From Phoronis australis (lineage: Eukaryota > Phoronida > Phoronidae): 64,000 nt of DNA. Of the stretch, positions 1-12,400 are shown piece after piece (position 1 is the first letter of the stretch; each line of letters starts with the position of its first letter). The DNA lies in assembly GCA_002633005.1 (NCBI GenBank), contig NMRA01000684.1:64001-128000 (forward strand), given 5' to 3'. The notes below the pieces were generated by a model. That model was not told the origin of the DNA and searched no databases. It saw nothing but the letters and a program-made list of their open reading frames with translations. A program made the position numbers and the translations under genes.

Positions 1-512
1 TTGATAGAGTGATGCTCAGGGTGTACATGTAGGAGCATCGTCTTTATTTTTAAAATATTCTCATCTATGTATTTGACTGGTAGAACCCAACAAAGAATCT
101 TGCGAATGATAGATGCTCTCATAATACGCCTAGACGTAACTACACGTTAATGTGTTGAGTTAGATAGTAGGTTTCTTGTGGATGTCGTAGGCATACAGGC
201 GATAAGTCGGTAATGGGTCTTCTCGTCCGGTTTACTTTTTGATTGATAAAACAAAGTATGGAAACAGTTACTTATGAATAATAGATTGGATATAAATACA
301 CTGTCAAGCTACACATGATTATCTCCCTTTCATTTTCGTCCTAAATATGCAAATTACAGGTCACCTGACCAAAAGTTGTGACCTTGACTACAAAGCTTTG
401 CAAGTAGCACCTGTGCCGGGCAACTTGCACCCGATCAGCCGCATATTCAGGCGACGATCCCGTACGTGGTGTCAGGCAAGTGGAGCAGGGCGCAAATCAC
501 TTTGTGCATGTC

Positions 513-625
513 TCTAGTAAGTTGTAAAGATATGTAGTTGGGGCTACCCAACCCCAGTCGTATCTACTATTCATTAATGATATGATTTCTGGGTAAATAA
601 ACGTATTAAAAAAAAACAAAAAAAC
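513..625 (+). mobile_element. 5'-truncated retroposon tail with target-site duplication
   Basis: An insertion present in copy 1 and absent from the aligned place in copy 2. It is flanked by an 11-bp direct repeat TTGTGCATGTC (502-512 and 626-636) and ends in an A-rich tail (606-624). The body holds a small hairpin (GTTGGGGCTACCCAACCCC) and the 3' signature TCTGGGTAAATAAACGTATT before the A tract. These are marks of target-primed reverse transcription by a LINE-type element. A related tail lies at 45973-46051. Confidence 0.85.
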
Positions 626-2388
626 TTGTGCATGTCATTCTAGTACGTTTAGTATTACCGGCCACAAAAATGCGAAACGGAAGGAGTTCAAGAAAACAAA
701 GGTTTGCGATATTTCCCTGACGTTTTTCCTTACATCATTTTTATCGTAAGTTCGTAACTTGATGAAAACGAAAGATGGCGCGAAATGCAGTAATTCATCA
801 ACTGGATGAACTCAATTGTCCACACGGCCACTTGAAATGGGTCAAGTTGATCGGGCGCAAGTTGGACTACGTCGCAGAGGTGGGGGGTAATTGTCATACC
901 CGTGTCAAGCTTCATTAGTTTAAGTCTTGTCCACATGGTCACTTAAAGTAGCACAAGTCGCACGTGCTGGGACAAGAATTGTGCTAGTTTAAGAGTCTGT
1001 CTGGCCGGACACAACTTAAGAAAACGGTGGCTGTGAACGGACAATTTTTAACACGTGGCCATGTAAATTGCAAGAGTAAAGGATCACAGAAAATGAACAT
1101 GACAACGTTTATCGACAGATAAGTCTGAATTTGTTAGGATTTCTGATTTTCAGCATATTTTCACTTGGAAGATCCAGGTCCGGGCTATAGTTATCGGTTG
1201 GGAAGTATAACCACGAGAAGTACCAGCGCTGCCCCAGAATGCAGCGTTGGTGGACCAACTAGAGCTTAGTTTGAATCTTTTTTAAACACTTCGTTTGTTT
1301 TTTTTTTAGTTGATAACCCACAATTACGTAGGACAAATTTATCGCAAACGAATGGAAAGTCATATTTTGAAAACTCTTATTTTGAAAGGAGCTCTTTGCT
1401 CAACTTTTTCTCAGTTTCCTTGCTCAAATTTTCCCTTCTTTTCCCAACTGAACTGACAATTATAGGGGATTTTACACCTCCGACACAATTCTCCCCCACA
1501 AAAAGCACTCCCCTGCATCCGAAGCCCCGGAGATACAGTCATCCATGTAACAAGCCAGACTGCCGGTCTTGACGAAGCCGAGTGATAAAAAGAATCCTGC
1601 ATTGACACCCTATCCGGTCGAGATTGGTCAACTCGACCGGTTTGGGCACCACGGAATTTGCTACTTTAGATCACAAACACCATGCTGTTGGTGTTAATTA
1701 AATCGCCTCAGGGTGCTGATGTTCTCGTTCTCTAGATAATGAAACCATCATAAACACATTAAGGGTCGACTGTAGTATTTTTAGATATTTGTTTTGAAAG
1801 TTTGTAAATAGTATATTTGAATAGTTCGTGAAATGCACTCGTGATTATGTTTTTTTTTAATTTTGAAAATTGGACACAAATATGACATTTACAATAATGT
1901 GTAACTCATTAATTCTACTGGGTGTGCAACATAATCGGGCCAATTACCAAACCACCAGTCAGAATTGGATTTTGAGGTAAGCCATTAATGTCATCGTACA
2001 ATTCTTCAGTTGACATGTAAAGAACCCCTGTCACTAGTGTGACAGACATATACCTTAACCACTATGCCTCTTGTAAAAATGTACTACAGACTCTCAAATC
2101 AGGCCTAGTATGTCATAAAACTGCTGAATAGCTCTCAAAAGAAAGACACGGAAACACTGTGTGTGTACGAAGTGCCGTTTTCAGTTGAAGGCGGTATTGT
2201 GAGCCCTTAGTAGACACGAGCTCGGAATCTCGTGGATGTGCTTGAATGCAATCTTTCAGTTTATTATTGAGTCGACAGGCCCCAGCGACCAGATTCGAAT
2301 TACCATAATTTTGATATCTGGTACTCTCACAATTTTGTTCCTATTCAACCAATTTATGATGACATTTATCAGGTTTTAAAGACCATAC

Positions 2389-2531
2389 TTGTTCTTTCAC
2401 AGCGTCCTCCTCGAATGGTTTTCCGGTCCAAGTTGTGCCACTGATCCAGACAAACTTGCCCGTTGAATTAGTCTTGTCCACTGCCATCATAAGCTTGCCT
2501 ATATCTTTGTGGTATCCGAAGACAATCACGC
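2389..2531 (-). CDS. Second copy of mGluR-like exon 5
   Basis: Same length, splice sites and phase as 5788-5930. Three base differences: two are synonymous and one changes Lys294 to Met. It lies 3' of exon 6, so it cannot be spliced into the same mRNA without repeating part of the domain. It is either the exon of the other haplotype placed beside its allele by the assembler, or part of a true tandem duplication. The coding frame is intact. Confidence 0.7.
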
Positions 2532-2612
2532 CTGGCAAAAGAACATCGTTTATCTAAGCAAATTAATTCATTTCGTTATGTAAATTAATAGGATGACATA
2601 CAAATCCATCAA

Positions 2613-3107
2613 NNNNNNNNNNNNNNNNNNNNNNNNNNNNNNNNNNNNNNNNNNNNNNNNNNNNNNNNNNNNNNNNNNNNNNNNNNNNNNNNNNNNNNNN
2701 NNNNNNNNNNNNNNNNNNNNNNNNNNNNNNNNNNNNNNNNNNNNNNNNNNNNNNNNNNNNNNNNNNNNNNNNNNNNNNNNNNNNNNNNNNNNNNNNNNNN
2801 NNNNNNNNNNNNNNNNNNNNNNNNNNNNNNNNNNNNNNNNNNNNNNNNNNNNNNNNNNNNNNNNNNNNNNNNNNNNNNNNNNNNNNNNNNNNNNNNNNNN
2901 NNNNNNNNNNNNNNNNNNNNNNNNNNNNNNNNNNNNNNNNNNNNNNNNNNNNNNNNNNNNNNNNNNNNNNNNNNNNNNNNNNNNNNNNNNNNNNNNNNNN
3001 NNNNNNNNNNNNNNNNNNNNNNNNNNNNNNNNNNNNNNNNNNNNNNNNNNNNNNNNNNNNNNNNNNNNNNNNNNNNNNNNNNNNNNNNNNNNNNNNNNNN
3101 NNNNNNN
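2613..3107. other. Assembly gap (495 N)
   Basis: A run of 495 N. The left flank ends within copy 1 of the duplicated segment; the right flank begins 36 bases before exon 6. Open frames spanning it are meaningless. Confidence 0.99.
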
Positions 3108-3143
3108 TATTTAAGCGCGTACCTGTTCGAAAGCAAATCTTAC

Positions 3144-3280
3144 CTGCAGTCAAATGTTTCCTCCCAATACTCAGCAAACCAGGGGTTTCGTTTGTTGGAC
3201 GCTGGGCGCAGCTGGTTGAATTTTTTTGTGAAAGACTGGAATGGCGCCGCGAAAGGCTGTACGACTATGGCGCCCTCTAA
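3144..3280 (-). CDS. mGluR-like gene, exon 6 (last one in window)
   Basis: 137 nt, phase 0 to phase 2, acceptor TTCACAG, donor CTGCAG/GTAAGA. It encodes LEGAIVVQPFAAPFQSFTKK and, near the 3' end, RNPWFAEYWEETFDC. This is the conserved stretch just before the final part of the mGluR ligand-binding domain; Trp-Phe-x-Glu-(Tyr/Phe)-Trp is nearly invariant. It starts 36 bases right of the assembly gap. The next true exon is not visible, because the sequence to the left is the second copy of the upstream segment. Confidence 0.88.
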
Positions 3281-6200
3281 CTGTGAATTAAAATGAAAAT
3301 ACACCCATGAAAACTTAAGTAACGTGTAGCAAAACTATTAAACGGAAATGCTCGTTTCATGAATGATGTGGTACTTTCACGTCTTCAGGCTCATGCACCT
3401 ATATTTGTAGCTGCGCATATAACCGGAAACAGTCCCAAGCGCCAATGCGCGAAGCATTTTAGTAAAGCCGTGATTGATAGTGATGCTCAGGCTGTACACG
3501 TAGGAGCATCGTCTTTATTTTTAATATCTATGTATTTGACTGGTAGAATCCAACAAAGAATCTTGCGAATGATAGATGCTCTCATAATACGCCTAGACAT
3601 AACTACACGTTCATGTGTTGAGTTAGGTAGTAGGTTTCTTGTGGATGTCGTAGGCATACAGGCGATAAGTCGGTAATGGGTCTTCTCGTCCGGTTTACTT
3701 TTTGATTGATAAAACAAAGTATGGAAACAGTTACTTGTGAATAATAGATTGGATATAAATACACTATCAAGCTACACATGATTATCTCCCTTTCATTTTT
3801 GTCCTAAATATGCAAATTACAGGTCACCTGGCCAAAAGTTGTGACCTTGACTACAAAGCTTTGCAAGCAGCACATGTGGCAACTTGCACCCGATCAGCCG
3901 CATATTCAGGCGACGATCCCGTGCGTGGTGTCAGGCAAGTGGAGCAGGGCGCAAATCACTTAATGCATGTCCTTCTAGTACGTTTAGTATTACCGGCCAC
4001 AAAATGCGAAACGGAAGGAGTTCAAGAAAACAAAGGTTTGCGATATTTCCCTGATGTTTTCGCTTACATCATTTTTTATCGTAAGTTCGTAATGATAACG
4101 AAAGAGAAAATGCAATTCGGTGTGAGGTTTGAAAATGGCGCGAAATGCTGTGATTCATCAATTGGATGAACTCAGTTGCGCAAGCGCGTAACGAATAATT
4201 GCTTGTGCCTTGGCCCGGGCGGGTTTGCTGTCCACACGGCCACTTGAAATGGGGAAAATTGATCGGGCGCAAGTTGGACTACGTCGTAGAGGTGGGGGGT
4301 AATTGTCATACCCGTGTCATGCTATACTAGTTTAAGTCTTGTCCACATGGTCACTTAAAGTAGCACAAGTCGCACGTGGGACAAGAATTGTGCTAGTTTA
4401 AGAGTCTGTCTGGACACAACTTAAGAAAACGGTGGCTGTGAATGGACGATTTTTAATACATGGCCAAGTAAATTGCAAGAGTAAAGGATCACAGAAAATG
4501 AAAATGTCAACGTTTATCGACAGATAAGTCTGAATTTGTTAGGATTTCTGATTTTCAGCATATTTTCACTTGGAAGATCCAGGTCCGGGCTATAGTTATC
4601 GGTTGGGAAGTCACCCACGAGAAGTACCAGCGCTGCCCCAGAATGCAGCGTTGGTGGACTAACTAGAGCTTAGTTTGCATCTTTTTTAAACACTTCGATG
4701 GTTTTTGGTTGATAACTCACAATTACGTAGGACAAATTTATCGCAAACGAATGGAAAGTCATATTTTGAAAACTCTTATTTTGAAAGGAGCTCTTTGCTC
4801 AACTTTTTCTCAGTTTCCTTGCTCAAATTTTCCCTTCTTTTCCCAACTGAAGTGACAATTATAGTGGATTTTATACCTCCGACGCAATTCTCCCCCACAA
4901 AAAGCACGCCCCTGCATCCGAAGCCCCGGAGATACAGTCATCCATGTAACAAGCCAGACTGCCGGTCTTGACGAAGCCGAGTGATAAAAACAGTCCGTCA
5001 TTGACACCCTAACCGGTCGTGATTGGTCAACTCGACCGGTTTGCGCACCACAGAATTTGCCGGTTCAGATCAAAGACACCATGCTGTTGTCGTCACTAAA
5101 TTGCCTCAGGCTGCTGATGTTATCGTTCTTTAGATAATGAAACCATCATAAACACATTAAGGGTCGACTGTAGTATTTTTAAATATTTGTTTTGAACGTT
5201 TGTAAATTGTATATTTGAATAGTTTGTGAAATGCACACGTGATTATGTTTTTTAATTTTGAAAATTGGACAAAAATATGACATTTACAACCTAAAATGTT
5301 TTTGAATGTTGCAATAATATGTAACTCATTAATTCTACTGGGTGTACAACATAATCGGGCCAATTAGCAAACCACCAGGCAGAGTTGGATTTTGAGGTAA
5401 GACATTAATGTCATCGTACAATTCTTGACATGTAAAGAACCCCTGTCACTAGTGTGACAGACAAACCACTATGCCTCTTGTAAAAATGTACTACAGACTC
5501 TCAAATCATGCCTAGTATGTCATAAAACTGCTGAATAGCTCTCAAAAGAAAGACACGGAAACACTGTGTGCCGTTTTCAGTTGAAGGCGGCATTGTGAGC
5601 CCTTAGTAGACACGAGCTCGGACTCTGGTGGATGTGCTTGAATGCAATCTTTCAGTTTATTATTGAGTCTACAGGCCCCAGCGACCGGATTCGAATTACC
5701 ATAATTTTGATATCTGGTACTCTCACTATTTTTTTTTTCCTATCCAACCAATTTATGATGACATTTATCAGGTTTTAAAGACCATACTTGTTCTTTCACA
5801 GCGTCCTCCTCGAATGGTTTTCCGGTCCAAGTTGTGCCACTGATCCAGACAAACTTGCCAGTTGAGTTAGTCTTGTCCACTGCCTTCATAAGCTTGCCTA
5901 TATCTTTGTGGTATCCGAAGACAATCACGCCTGGCAAAAGAACATCGTTTATCTAAGCAAATTAATTCATTTCGTTATGTAAATTAATAGGATGACATAC
6001 AAATCCATCAAACAAGTCGAAGCAACTTGTTTTGTTTCCGACTAAATGATATGGCAAGTACTGTTCTTGATCTGTCGTGAAAGCAAAATCATTGTCAGGT
6101 CTATGTTCAATTGGGGCGAATACAGCACACAACAATTTCACTAGGCGGATAAATTCTGTTCATCTTAACAAATCTGCAATGTCCCCTATACTTCCTCGCA

Positions 6201-9200
6201 TTTTTGCATAACTTCCCCGGTTTTGAAAGTAAAAGCACTTTCGGGGGCTATTAATTTTCGCTCATATTTTTCTATTGAAATTCCGCTTTCTTTTACATTT
6301 TTTACAACTTATATGGTATTAATGTCTACGTCCCGACACAATTTCTCCTGCTCCCCACTGCGACAATTTTAGCTCGACGTTATTTACCGATTGTTATATA
6401 ATTGTGTTATTTAGACTACTAATGTGCCGTTTTCTGAATATTTAGGACAACGTTAATGTGCAAAATGTTAATTTTGTGGAAATCACATGCGATGACAATG
6501 GGTGAACAGACCCTAACCACAAGTCAGGTCATAAGAATTTAGACTCCCATAGCAGATTTGCCGGACGACAGGAAAGAATATCAAGCGTTCAAACGGGACT
6601 TTTTCTGCCGGTGGATCAGACGTCTGCTCCCCCTTCCGGCATGCGAACGCTATATAAATAAAAAGGCCCTCCGCCATTCCATTGACAAGATTCCAGCTAC
6701 TTAATCTTTATCCTTTCTGTCTTAGCTCAAATCAGAACCATGCTCAACCAAATGATGCATAGCGTGAGGCTTCATATGTAGGAGGACCCCTTCGTAATAT
6801 GTGTTGAATGGATGAACCAACTATGGGTTGCTCTTGTTAAGTGTTATTATGGTCATAATCAAAATTAAGTCAGAAGCATTTGGGGTTTTCTGTATTATTA
6901 GCTCTAACATATAATTAGTCTAAGTACCTTTCGCATTTGGATCTTCCCGTAGTTTTTTCACGATATTCTCATAGTGTTCTGGAGGCGAATTTCCTTTCAG
7001 TTCGGCCGTGACCGCTGTACATATGTTTGCTTCTCGGAGAAGTCTATCGAGCTCATTTACACTCTAATAAAATAAAGACATGATATTATGAAAAATGGGA
7101 ATGAAATAGAATGTAATGAAAATCAACGGAGGCGAAAACATAAATTCACTCGTTACCAAGAACAAAAACAACGCGTCAAACGTGACGAAAAACGTGACCG
7201 GGAATGACGTAATTGCAGCGATGGTAGGCGCTGGTTTGACTACACACTTTGATGTGTACCATCGGTTGCAGAAATATAAAGGTGTATTCACTTGGTGGTC
7301 AGAATGAAATCGACATCTCTTCTGCACAAACACGTTTTCATGCTTTTATGTAAGGTAAAATCTCACCAATTAAGGACGCAATATGGCGCCAAGTGAAATT
7401 TCATTTTCTCAAATTTTCACGAAGAGATGATGTTGCACCAAATTGATGTTTTAACATGTCCAAACTCTGCATCACAGCTATCACCGGACAATATCTTGAA
7501 AATTGATGCCAGAAGCCTTTGAAAAATGAAGAAAAGGGCAATTTTGGCAATTGTTTTTGTTCGAAATTGGTGAGATATTACCGTAAATCACATGCGAAGG
7601 GCTCGAGATGTGTATAAGTATACTTACTGGAATTTCATCAGTTAATTTCATTTATCTACTTCTTTTCAAGCATACAGGAATTCTTCCAAGTATGCTCAGT
7701 GAGGGATTGCGTTTCATCTGTGCATATTTGTTCGAAATTACCTGTGACCCGTAGAAATTGTTATCTATGACAGTGCTAACGTAGGTCCAATTGAGTTGCT
7801 TGAACAAGTTCACGATGGCCTCAGCACGGACGGTGTCCGACGGCAGGGTGCGCAAGAAGTAGGGATAGCGCTCTCTGTTGCTTAGCTCAGGACTCGTCGA
7901 CGAGTGACTGATCTGGAACATAACAGTAGTGAGAAGATATTAGGAATTATCAAGTCTGACTGCGTGGGTACTAAAGGTCATTTGTTGGAATAACTTGTGT
8001 CAATGTTAAATCTGTGGTCCTGTGAGCTATTACAGTTGCCAGCAGCTAATAATTCAGTGAACTCTATAAACCAGTAAGCCCTTATTGGTTCCAAAGTGAA
8101 CATTATGGGCTTGTCTACCAATTCCTTGAGATGCAATCATAGCTGTGTGTTATAAATGACATTTTATCAAACCTAAAGCAAATTTCAAAAAATTCACATT
8201 ACCAGTTATATCAACAACAGCGAGATTAAGCACGTGTTCTAGCTTCATCACATCAAAGCACCGTTTCTAAGGTTTAACGTTAAGTGTCTGTTTGAGTCAA
8301 ACCTGATTGTGAAGTGATGTAAAACGAAAAAAAAAAAAACGTGGTGAAAAAAGGCAATAACAGGCATCAGAGCTGGTAAATTGTTTATATGACCTTCCGC
8401 TTTATTGGCTGACTTTCTAGGCCTAGTTAAAGTTCCACGCTTTCTTCAGCTGGTTAAAAAATAACCTCTTAGCACATAATAGTCACCTGCGGCTTCTTGA
8501 ACAACTTCAGCAAGCTCGCAATTTGTATGGATGTGGCGCTAGACGTCCCTCCAATCACACCGATAATTTCATTTCCGCCTGTTGTATTTGAGCCATGGCA
8601 GCTATTGCCCTCTATGGAGTTCCCACCTGCAAATCACATGTTTTGATAAACTTCTGGAAACCATATCACAGGGAAGAACAACCTACAACAAATTTGCAGA
8701 CGGGAAATATCGTATAAATTGAGGAATTCTTGCCAATTAAAGGTATTCAAACGTAGCATTTTAAAGAGTAAAACGCTGATTTCGAAACCGTTATTAAGCA
8801 GTCAAGCGAAATATAATTTACTCACAGACTGGTTAATGTCAAGCTTAGCTAAAGCAAAAACGTTAAGCTAGTATGACGTTCACACTCTGCCTGTGCTCAT
8901 TATTTTAATATTTTTAATATTTTAAGTAGTCCAGATTGCTTTATAATGTCTAGGACGATATAAGCATCCCACCACAGTTTTAATTGTAAGCTCCTGTACA
9001 CGTACGTGCTAGTGTCTAGTTGAAACATGAAGCCTTATTTGTAATAAATCATTTCATACGTGGTAAATTTATTTAACAACACAAGTGAGTATGGCAACGG
9101 CACGATGTTTTATCGAACACACACGTACTAAAGTGTATTGGCGTTGGTTTTTTTTTCAAACATTAGCTTTCGTTATTTGATGGGAACAGTTTAAACCTTG

Positions 9201-9461
9201 AAGGCAACCAAATTTTCGCCATGTGACTCCGAATTCAAATAAGTTAGGCATCAGCACACTAAGCCTCTTGTGATATGGTCACGAAAAAGCCCCGAGAAAG
9301 CATCATTAGGAACCATTACAACAAAAGAATCAACAACAACTAAAATAATAATACTGATGATTGTGATGATGATTATGATGATTATGGTGATGACGTTGAT
9401 GATGATGATGATTATGATGATGGTGATGATGATGATGATGATTATGATTATGGTGATGGTG

Positions 9462-9493
<32 letters not shown>

Positions 9494-12400
9494 GATGATG
9501 TTGATGATGATGATAATGATGATGATGATGATGATGATGATGACGTTGATGATGATGACGATGATGATGGTGATGGTGATGATGGTGATGGTGATGATGA
9601 TGATGGTGATGATGAGCATAATCATTATAAATTTCAATTACGCGCATGAATATTTACGAAAATGGCTTAAAACGAATTCTACTTGTGTCATATCTGAATG
9701 CTGAAAAAGTTTCATCTTGAAAAACATAATTTTCATGAACTTTAGCTTATAGTCAACCATAAGAGATTTGCCCAGTTCTCATATTGGAACATATGCAAGG
9801 AACTTCACTTCAATTATTAATGGAAAGAAATACACTAGTTATGAGAAGAGACGAATATCACTGTTATTACAACTGCTTTAAACAGGTGAAATGTCAGCAG
9901 TCACGTGTTCCGTCGCTCGGGGTCGTATCGAGGAGTAACTATACTCCTTGGTCGTATTCGAATCATCGCGTTGTCGTGTTCTTCATACAGCACTGGATTC
10001 CCTGTGAATTAGTTCTAACGTTACGATAAATTGTTTTAATTTGTTCTTAGAACTTGAATACTTGTACGAACCTAAAAAATTGATTTGTCTGTACAAGTGA
10101 TCCGGTACTGATTGGTCTACTATAAACAAAGAATATTCGTTGTTCTCTAGAAAATTTCATCTAAACTGTGTTGACAAGGGTGTGATTTTCCAGCATCCAG
10201 GAGGATATGTCACCCAGGGATTTTTGCTCATTTGCGTAGTAAAGGTTATATTTACACACTTGCACGGTAAATCAACGTCTGACTGTGTGCTTATTCAGGA
10301 TGATCACCCAGTCAATCAATCGACATTCTCAGAAGAGTTAATTCAGGTCGTGTAAGTGAGCAAACTCGTTTTCGAAGTTTGCACCATCCAAAGTCCACAA
10401 GAATTGGTACACGAGAGGAAATCGGTTTTCACTACATTCAAGCGAATCCGTGTCCCAGATTTCGACGTGCAAGCATTTAAGTCAGACTGTCGCGAGTATA
10501 TTAAAATTTGTGACAACCTGTAGGTCGGATAAGTGCCAATTACAAACTACATATCAACAGTTTGCTGACACTACAGTTTTCAGAATTCCTGTTAGATCAA
10601 TATTACAGTCTAGCAGATAAGCCCACTTAAACTGCTCCTGTTGGGATGCACATAACAGATATTGTATATCATGCTATCATTGATTTCCCGATATACGAAC
10701 AAACAAACATGAAAAAATGTTTTCGGCTTTCTTGCACTATACACGCATATTCACTTAAGGCAGCTAAAACTTTGACGTCGTCTTTCCCAAATACACGAGA
10801 CTCGTTCTTTTCAATGTAGCATGGGGATTACTGCGAAAACAAATGGTACACTATTATAATTTGCGATCTATTTTTTCACATTGTTTCCAACAATAACGGA
10901 AATCGTGCTGCAACCTTGCGAAACAACACAGTAAAGTCAAAAGCAACCTGCTTGCCATTTTCTGTCTAAACCAGTTGTTTTATATAAATTAGCACAGACA
11001 ATTGCTTGATAATTGGCAAGGCGTCAAATTTATAAAACATCGGACACCGCCATAATTCATCATACCACTATCGAATTGGTGCGAAAGTCTGATACCAACC
11101 AACTATATAAATCCGAATGATGCAGTCTTCAGTTGTTTTGAAAATTGATGCGGCGGTACAGTGTAATTTTATTTGTCCACATTTTCCAAACCGAAATTCA
11201 TCCGAGACGAGCAAAATAGAAGCGTTTCAATTTAATCAACTCCAGTTTCAAACCATTTTCAGTATTGCAGCCACACGATTGCCAGACCAATCCCAATGTC
11301 ACGCGATTCCTAGTGCTCTTGGTCGTGTGTATCGGGATAGGGGGACGGGGGACACCAGTTGTGCGTGCAAATGGTGAAGAGTGGCGTTTTCGTGCTTTTA
11401 AGGGATATAGGAAATTCAACCGATATATCATGATCTAATTAAAAAAAAAAGCGGAAAAGGTGTTTCAAACACTAGAGTGCCTATTACAGTCAACGGTTAC
11501 GGTTTAATTCTTACCGGGGATTTCCCAAAGAGACCCCAGCAACATCAAGCCCCCATAAGGGCTATTTGTGAAACAAGGATCGAAAAAGGCCCCATGGTGA
11601 TCTTTCGGAATCGTTGAGCGGGTCAAATGAATGAAAATGTGGCAAAATGCGGGAATATTGTTTTTAATTATATCGATGCTTGTCAACCCGGAGGGGTCTC
11701 CGGACTACTCTAAGGCTTATAGTCAATTTATTGCTAAAGTTGAACTTGACTAGTATTTCAAGTTAAGAAAAGTTAAGATTTATGTTGAAACAAGTCACTG
11801 CCTCCGACGCCACCATCACTGAGCTCAATTTTCTAGTTCCAAGTAAATGTACGCCACTTATTTCCTTATAGCACTTTTAAACCCCACAGCTCAATGAGAG
11901 TGATGTGGTTAGCAGTACAAGTTTCCGGAAGTCTCACCACTTTTTCAGAAAGAGCGCCCCTGGGGTCTTTTTGTAGATGCAAAATCACTTCTGGGAAAAT
12001 AAGCGTTACAAATAGCCGGTGCCGTTTTGCTGTGTTGCCTGTCTGCGAGATCCTCTCTTAAACACGTTATCGTTTTACGGATTTCAAGACTCTCGTGCAC
12101 ATTCATAAAATAGAAATCTCCTGTAATTGCTGTATTCTAGACTCTCTTTAATTAACACATAAACAGAAAAATGTCACACGAGTTTGTTTTAGTATCTTCT
12201 GGTAACTTGCCGACTGTCTTCACTGATCAGTGCACCGGCCCACCATCAAAATCACTGCTCATAATCATATAATTGTCTACCAGAAAGTACACGTGTATCC
12301 CAGAGTCGTCTAATAGTATAGGTCCCCTGGCATAGCCGTGCATTGAGGCCCCTACCAGCACCATCCGCTCATAGCAATAAATTGTTAATTCATTGTGTAC

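Larger units (their letters stand above)
1..2612. repeat. Large duplicated segment, copy 1
   Basis: Aligns end to end with 3474-6011 in direct orientation, with scattered substitutions and several indels. The match stops exactly where the N gap begins. Differences include the 113-bp retroposon at 513-625 (only here), absence of about 60 bp present near 4176-4235, and absence of about 24 bp present near 5289-5312. Apart from exon copy 2389-2531 it is intronic; short open frames here are chance. Confidence 0.93.

Noticed and set aside
2563-3177. Long open frames on both strands spanning the N gap
   Set aside because: They consist almost entirely of unknown bases; only the flanks carry sequence.
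3144-6011. Real exon triplication (5-6-5') in the receptor
   Set aside because: It would duplicate a single beta-strand/helix block out of order in a rigid domain, and the copy boundary coincides with the assembly gap; an allelic artefact is more likely.
9251-9704. Poly-His, poly-Ile and Met-rich frames of 105-144 codons
   Set aside because: Product of the GAT microsatellite read in different phases; no conserved ends or splice context.
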